In this document: positions 22,435 through 27,877 of the stretch, piece by piece
Numbering within the stretch: the first letter of the stretch is position 1
Layout: each line of letters starts with the position of its first letter
From: Perkinsus olseni
Lineage: Eukaryota; Perkinsozoa; Perkinsida
Direction of reading: 5' to 3'
DNA: 27,877 bases
NCBI GenBank assembly: GCA_013115125.1
Contig: JABANN010000458.1
Location: 1 to 27,877 of the forward strand
Position numbers and translations under genes: made by a program
The notes under the pieces: generated by a model
Told to the model about the DNA's origin: nothing
Seen by the model: only the letters and a program-made list of their open reading frames with translations
The model's database searches: none

Positions 22435-23646
22435 ATGCAATGGCTTCTCCGGAAGCTCAAGGTCAATAGTAACCGAGGTAGAACTGCCATCCTTGGAGTC
22501 TTCTGGAGTGCTGGTGCGTGGGGAGGCATATACTATGCTTATCATAAGTACCAGGGTAGTATCATATAGGAGTCGTCTCGTCGGTGGATTGCTGGGTCCG
22601 CGCAGATAGCAAAACAAAGGTTGCGTTCCTGGCCCCCAAATTCGGTGTTCCGCCTGAAGAGCATCGTTTGGCTGCATTTCGGTAGTACAATAGTGCATGC
22701 TCTCTCACTAGTCTGCCCTGATATTAGATGGGTTCAGCATCAAGGCATCGACCGTGGTGAAATGGGAACCACTGAGACGCGCGCGGATATCGAAGATGTC
22801 CGGAGTGAGTCGGGCAAACCAGTAGTGCAGGGCCTTCGTACGCGACTGATCATCAGGAAAAATACTGCGGTTCGCCAGAGGTCATGTTTTGGAATGTGGG
22901 ATAGGGACCGGGCGACACAACTTGAGGCAGTACATTATAAACCCTCGGTTGAAGAGCCTCACCGGCATAGACCTGGTGAGAACGCATATTTCCGATTAGC
23001 ACAACGTACCTTTGATGATCGTAGGTTGATGAGGCACTCGACAAGGCGGTCGAAAATCTGAACTCAGCGACGGACAGCATAGTAGAGATGGAGAACAACG
23101 TTCTAGATGTCAAGCCGAAGCATGTCTCGTTGGTAGTTATCGCTGAGCCTTTTTGTCAAGCGCCTCGGACATACACTACAGATACACGGTGACTTCCACA
23201 AACTACCGTTTCCTGATAACACGTTCGATACGGTCGTGAGCAGCTTCGCTCTATGTTCGGCGGAGGAGCCCAAACGTGCACTCCTGGAGATGGCACGTGT
23301 GATACTGAATCTCCCTACTCGTGTCGCAGAATTCGTCAACTTGTGCTCCTAGGTATCGCGAAATCGAGTGCTTCTGCTGGAGCACGGCCTCTCCTGCTGG
23401 AAGATAATGCGTTGGCTTGGGTATTTGACGGGAGCGTATCCTGATCCTGAACATCCTTGGACGCATGGTACTCTTGTGATATCACTATGAGAAAATTCCG
23501 TCTATGTTCTGGTCTTAGGGTGTTATCAGGACAGAGACATACTCAAGCTATGCCGTGATTGTGGCCTTACGATAATCCGACGGACTAACTATCAGTATGG
23601 GCATGTTTATGAGATACTGGCTAAGCACAGCAAGCAGGTGACATGA
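22435..23646 (+). CDS. Membrane-anchored SAM-dependent methyltransferase
   Basis: Exons: 22435-22555, 22606-22681, 22728-22804, 22857-22975, 23025-23132, 23182-23298, 23353-23467 and 23519-23646; 861 nt, 286 residues. The start MQWLLRKLKVNSNRGRTAIL runs into a hydrophobic Gly/Trp/Tyr-rich segment, likely a signal anchor. SAM motif I is GHVLECGIGTGRHN; motif II/III area GDFHKLPFPDNTFDTVVSSF is typical of Methyltransf_11 enzymes, followed by LLEMARVSRNRVLLLEHG. The architecture resembles the fungal mitochondrial OMS1 group and METTL7-like enzymes; substrate unknown. The stop at 23646 comes two codons after a possible donor at 23638; splicing there would add exons 23700-23760 and 23815-23942 (separate entry). 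Confidence 0.85.
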
Positions 23647-23699
23647 TTGCTAGCTAGATCCGTTGCCTCGTGCATACAGGAGCACATGAGCTGAGTTAG

Positions 23700-23942
23700 G
23701 AAACCCTTATACACTGTTGTGCTGGCGGCGCGACCAAAGAAGTTTACCAACTCAATGGATGTGTATTTCACTGTTAGGCACGCGAACGAGCCATCGGGGA
23801 ACACTCAGAAAAAGTTTTCGGCCGAACCTTCGATGAGCGGGGCCTGGCGGAAGCTCGTCTGTTCTATTCTAATTCGGCACATGGAGGCTCGTTGCAGGAG
23901 TGGAGTGACTGGATTCGGCAAAATAGATGGAAGGAGCAATGA
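23700..23942 (+). CDS. Possible C-terminal extension exons of the methyltransferase
   Basis: Two coding-like exons, 23700-23760 and 23815-23942, read ETLIHCCAGGATKEVYQLNG and then FFGRTFDERGLAEARLFYSN and SLQEWSDWIRQNRWKEQ before a stop. They follow the methyltransferase in phase if the donor GTGACA at 23638 is used, giving 346 residues in place of 286. Alternatively they belong to a separate small gene whose start I cannot find. The acceptor before 23815 (AAAAAG) is weak; the nearer CAG would create an immediate stop. Confidence 0.4.
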
Positions 23943-24193
23943 TTGCATGCAAACAGTTGAGTATCAGTCGTTTCTGAGTGTGCGATGTTTCCACGTGCAT
24001 CTTATTGCGTTCCTATTACGCGGCTCCGAAAGTGGCAAAGATAGTGTGGATCGCTCCGTCTAGCGGGGTTCTCGCTCGCCGAATGTTTGAGCGCTCGCCC
24101 ACAGAAACCTCGCCTGACTGAAATCCCTCTAGGCTGCAGATTCTCCAGGATTCGCTTCTATCAGGTTTTTTCGCGTAATTCGTGAGTGCTTGA

Positions 24194-24711
24194 ATGTCCG
24201 ACAAGGTGCGTGTCTCCCATATTCTGTGCAAGCACACGGGTTCCAGAAACCCTGTTTCTAGGAGAACATGCCATGACATCACTATTTCTCACGAGGAAGC
24301 TTTGAAAGAAATAAAAGGTCGGTATCCTTCACTTGGCGGCATAGGTTGTATATCAAGGATTATTCCTAACGCTCAGACATAATAGAGAAGCTCAAGGCTG
24401 ATAAAAGCCGCTTCGCCGAGATCGCCAAGACCAGAAGTGACTGCGGCTCGTATAAGAGCGGCGGTGATCTCGGGTTTTTCGACAGGTAGTATCACCTTTC
24501 CTTACTTGCAAGTAATTAGATGAGTCCCGAATAAGTCTTCTTCAGAGGTGAAATGCAGCGGCCGTTCGAAGACGCTGCGTTCAGCCTCAAGATTGGCGAG
24601 CTGAGTGGGCCTGTGGAAACGGAGTCTGGGGTGAGTGGTGGAAGATGCCCGAGTGTCCGGCGTGGAATTTTCGTCCCATTTCAGGTCCACGTGCTCCTCC
24701 GCACCGGATGA
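24194..24711 (+). CDS. Pin1-type parvulin peptidyl-prolyl isomerase (no WW domain)
   Basis: Exons: 24194-24317, 24386-24485, 24546-24630 and 24685-24711; 336 nt, 111 residues. It is a bare parvulin domain: [16 protein letters not shown] carries the first catalytic-site His and the phosphate-loop Lys and Arg, [17 protein letters not shown] holds the Cys equivalent to human Pin1 Cys113, and [10 protein letters not shown] the second His. Pin1 catalyses cis-trans change of pSer/pThr-Pro bonds. The second Arg of the Pin1 phosphate loop (SRRP) is Asn here (SRNP), so preference for phosphorylated substrate may be weaker. Plant and many protist Pin1 proteins also lack the WW domain, so this is not a truncation. 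The last exon codes for eight residues only. Confidence 0.92.
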
Positions 24712-25261
24712 TAGCTGCGATAATTGATATATTACTCGTGAGTTTTTTGCACTAGTTTATTCGAACTGATTATTTCATCGTGAAGCGAGATGTTGTGTTT
24801 AAAGCTAGTGTGTCAATCAGTCGCCGATACGCGAAGCCGCTTTACTGCGTGCGAGTATTTGGAACTGCAGCTAGGAAGCCCCAGCGGGAATGAAATTGGT
24901 GGTTTTGCTCGCTAGATATGTCCTTAAGTGCGATACGTTCAAGAGGATATAGGGTGGTGTAATACCACTGGTGTTAGCCTCTACTCATGATGGTATCATG
25001 ATGATACACCGGGCTCGTTGCTTCCTTCAATGCCATGATTCATGACTCTGTCATGCTATCACTGTAAGTGTGGAAGGTGAATGAGGCGTATCTCAGATGA
25101 TGTACTAGAGTGGTGGTAGCCGGTTCACGTGAACTTAATTACTTGGTGGTTGAATGAAGACTCATTAGTGATGGGCCACTACCCGACTCAACATTAACGA
25201 TCACGTCACGACCGAGTCGGTACATTTTCAAATCAACCTTATCATGCGATCGGTAGTGTGG
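24712..25261. other. Convergent intergenic region
   Basis: This 550 bp region lies between the 3' ends of the parvulin (+) and dipeptidyl-peptidase (-) genes. It contains small palindromes: CATGAT/ATCATG around GGT at 24986-25000 and the perfect 12-mer GTTCACGTGAAC at 25123-25134. No open frame with coding character and no RNA gene is seen. Confidence 0.45.
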
Positions 25262-27732
25262 CTAAGCTGCTTCTTCGGTAGCTCTGGTGAAGCTTCTGAA
25301 CATATCATGAGGTCTCATATCTTGAACGACATCCGCCTGAGCGATATCCGTATAGACTGCAAGTACGAGGCAAGCTTACCGCAACCGCTATGCTCTCAAC
25401 TCCCGAGTCGTCTATACCGCGAGCTATTCGGAAGTAGCCATCCTCGCCCCAATCCACACTCCAGGAATTCTGGCAGCAAATGCAGATTATGAGCGCCTTT
25501 GACTTTCCTTTACTAGCAACGTACATCACTACGATAATCCACCACGGTAGCCTCACCTGTACAAGCCAGTATTTCTCTCCGTCATCCACACCGTACCCCA
25601 CTAATAGCACAGCGTGGTCAACTCTTTCCCATTCGGGAACTGTGTAGGAGTTAAGTTCCGCAATAATCGATCGTGGGCTAGTTCGCCTACGATGATAGTA
25701 GTCTTTTTGTAATTTGCTCTTGTACAATCCACTTCTATAATACATCAGGTCCGAAGCTGGTCTCAAAGAGACAACTAGCGGGCCGTCCTCGACTAGCTCT
25801 TTCATAATCTGATTGGTGCAGTCTCGAGGATACAGATAAAAGTTTGCCTGATACTCACCTGAGCTGCGGAGGTGCCACCATAGTATCCACCAATGTAATG
25901 GTAGTTGGATGCTCTGTATTTGGGCATGGTGGATGGATCACATGTTATCTCACATTTCCCGTTCTCGGGTGTATACCTCGGAAAGTCGAAATAAATCACA
26001 CAGAGTACTTCGATACTTCAGCGAATCACGAGATCTCTCGAATGATCCGACAGAGTTTGAGCGAAGATCGACAGAGTTGTCTTACCCCGCACACGTATCT
26101 GGTAGAAGGCCAACATCGGAAGACCATTTACTCATGAGGAATGCATAGCCACCATCACAACCTTGGTTATACTCGCCACAGTATAAAGGGAACCTGACAG
26201 AGGGGGCTCCGGGACTCCAATGGCCTCCAGGGCGCGTACGATATGCTCCATGGGATGGCAGTGAGATTTCGCGTCTTTATCTTGTGCCTTGCTGACAGCA
26301 TGCGCATAGTCGCGATAGCGTAGCATGACCCGCAGGGGCCTTGGTTGATCACGGGCTCGATGTAGTTCTCGCCTGCAAGCTCATTGACTAACTAACACCT
26401 AGAGACTTATCGAATTCCCCGACTCACCACTGACGTTTCTCCAATCTATGCTCTCTGGGAGTGAGTGCTCAGCCGTTAACAGCTCAAGATCGAGAAAAGA
26501 TGTCCGATGTAGTGCCGCACGGTCTCGACGCCGTTTTCTGAGAAGAATCACCATTCTCTAGTGCTAGAATGGCCGAAACATTTCCGCGTACCTCAGTCTC
26601 TCGATACGAGTCAGGTAAGCTGGAGGTGTGTCCTCTGGGATGGATTTTCTTCTCAACCCCGACATTCTATTGAGCTCACGCAGGGTCTTTCCAATAAACC
26701 TAGGGTAGACAGTGGCCTTCCACGTTGTACCAGGTCTATTGTTTAATCGGGCGACCTAACGAATGCAACGATTCATGTCGAATAGCAGGCCTGTGCCCCT
26801 ACAACTGCTGAGTGGTAATCCTCGCCAAGGGGCTCATCGTAAGTCAGTGAGAATTTTTGCACCTGGACTTCTTCGAATGAGGCAGTTGCTGTCACCTGCA
26901 GTAGGATCGGTTTACTCGGGCCTACAGCACACCGGCCACTAATATTACCTTTCGCCCGTAGAAACACCCAAATTCTGTTTGATCAGTTGTTGTATACCAT
27001 CCCAGCATTGTCTTGTCACAGCGGGAAACATTATGTTTGCGGCCTTCAGCATCGAGAGATATATCAAAATTGGAGAACGCGAAAAATACTCTCCCCTCGA
27101 TTCGCGTCTGAATCACAAACTTCACATCGACCAGCAGCGAGGCTCTGTAACCTACTTCAAAGCCTTCATCGTACACCATTGTCCAGGTTCCTTTGCTCAC
27201 CGATTCCGGTGATGCTATAACCCTATCAGGATTAGAAAGTGTTAGGTGTAATATACTTCGTCGGCCGGGAGGCATGCGGTCTTCTCCCGGTTCCAGATAA
27301 TCCACGTCTGGACGCTGAGAGAGCAGCATGAAGTGCAGCGTTGGCCTGGCCATCGACTCAGTTCTCTGCGGCACGAGTTGACGAGCAGCCAGGAGACGCT
27401 CATTGAGATTGACGATACCGCTTGTGTCATAAACACGAATATGTTGCTCACGTCTTACCGAGTGACCACAACTTGATCGTTCTGGGCTTGACGGTCCAAT
27501 GTGAAACACCCAGTCACCAACAATCTGAAGCAGCAAACCCCAGTCGACGAGCCACTGCTCCCAATTATCCGAGCGTAGTGCGGACGGGCAGAGTCTTCGA
27601 TGCGGCTAGCGCTGTGAACACGGGTCTCACCTGATGCCGTAGGCAATGGACAGGTAGGTCTCCAAGAATGACGAAGTCGGAGACGTGAGTTAATATAACG
27701 GCCCACCGAAACAGGGACGGGATCATAGACAT
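25262..27732 (-). CDS. Dipeptidyl-peptidase I (cathepsin C-like cysteine protease)
   Basis: Thirteen exons: 27732-27631, 27524-27459, 27314-27156, 27107-26949, 26895-26803, 26755-26592, 26537-26428, 26372-26240, 26193-26086, 25976-25859, 25808-25557, 25469-25380 and 25336-25262; 1629 nt, 542 residues. A signal peptide (MSMIPSLFRWAVIL...) precedes DLPVHC and the exclusion domain (GDWVFHIGP, YDEGFE, MLGWYTTTDQTEFGCF), the part that turns a papain-fold enzyme into a dipeptide remover. The papain domain shows LPESIDWRN, NQGPCGSCYAIA (Cys301), NQGCDGGY, VDHAVLLVGYG (His469) and NSWSVDWG (Asn489), so the catalytic triad is complete. Expected in lysosome-like or secretory compartments. An insertion (HRRRTSPRS...) lies before the His motif. 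In apicomplexans the equivalent enzymes help digest host protein. Confidence 0.95.
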
Positions 27733-27877
27733 ACTAACTATAGTCGATTCATTAGCTGCACAAACAACGCAACGGGGTTGTTCAAAACATTATGACACTG
27801 ACCAGGAACAAACAGGCTCTGTCACTAAATTCTCAAGAACTGTCACTAAATTTCTCGCTCGCCCTAAAATAACGCGC
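27733..27877. promoter_or_regulatory. Upstream region of the dipeptidyl-peptidase gene
   Basis: The last 145 bp lie upstream of the minus-strand peptidase start. TGTCACTAAAT occurs twice (27820-27830 and 27841-27851), 21 bp apart start to start, each followed by a TTCTC-like stretch. A regulatory role is possible but not shown. Confidence 0.35.

Noticed and set aside
23251-23466. Minus-strand frames opposite the methyltransferase
   Set aside because: The plus strand carries the SAM-binding and LPF..D.TFD motifs with matching splice phases, so the minus frames are shadows.
26641-26760. Apparent frameshift in the propeptide/linker of the dipeptidyl-peptidase
   Set aside because: On rechecking the junction the exon 26755-26592 is open throughout (NRMSGLRRKSIPEDTPP) and its length fits both flanking phases; there is no break.

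Overview
The window reads as nuclear DNA of an intron-dense alveolate protist, most likely a perkinsozoan (Perkinsus-like). The support is indirect: a calcium-dependent protein kinase (kinase plus four EF-hands, a plant/alveolate family), a dipeptidyl-peptidase I of the protist type, a flagellar central-apparatus protein, a helical-repeat mitochondrial protein, and tiny GT-AG introns. No cellular marker such as rRNA is present, so the genus is an inference. All gene models were built by hand by joining exons at GT-AG borders and checking that reading phase is kept; almost every model closes in frame to the stop codon.

Layout. 1-2501 (-): helical-repeat organellar protein with a mitochondrial-type leader, 13 exons seen, running off the left edge. 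2792-5807 (-): calcium-dependent protein kinase, 13 exons. 6154-8218 (-): MYCBPAP/FAP147-type protein, 11 exons. 8872-9673 (+): Cgr1-type nucleolar protein, 3 exons. 9837-12159 (+): unknown helical protein, about 14 exons. 12171-14759 (+): protein with three CCCH zinc fingers and an RS-like tract, starting 11 bp after the previous stop. 15050-16665 (+): major-facilitator transporter, 2 exons. 17365-17938 (-): small secreted protein of unknown family, 4 exons, with hairpin-forming sequences on both sides. 18873-21537 (+): Pro/Gln/Met-rich protein with a UBA-like head, 17 exons. 21815-22160 (+): mitochondrial ATP synthase epsilon subunit. 22435-23646 (+): membrane-anchored class I methyltransferase, perhaps extended to 23942. 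24194-24711 (+): single-domain Pin1-type prolyl isomerase. 25262-27732 (-): dipeptidyl-peptidase I (cathepsin C), 13 exons, complete.

The genes are ordinary and functionally mixed (mitochondrion, flagellum, RNA handling, signalling, proteolysis). I see no operon, mobile element, CRISPR array or virus-like element. About 100 introns can be placed; many are only 42-52 nt, and this size limit was itself useful for choosing splice sites. The two most striking architectural features are intron density, contrasted with two intron-poor genes (the CCCH protein's 1.7 kb last exon and the transporter), and the nearly abutting same-strand gene pair at 12159/12171.
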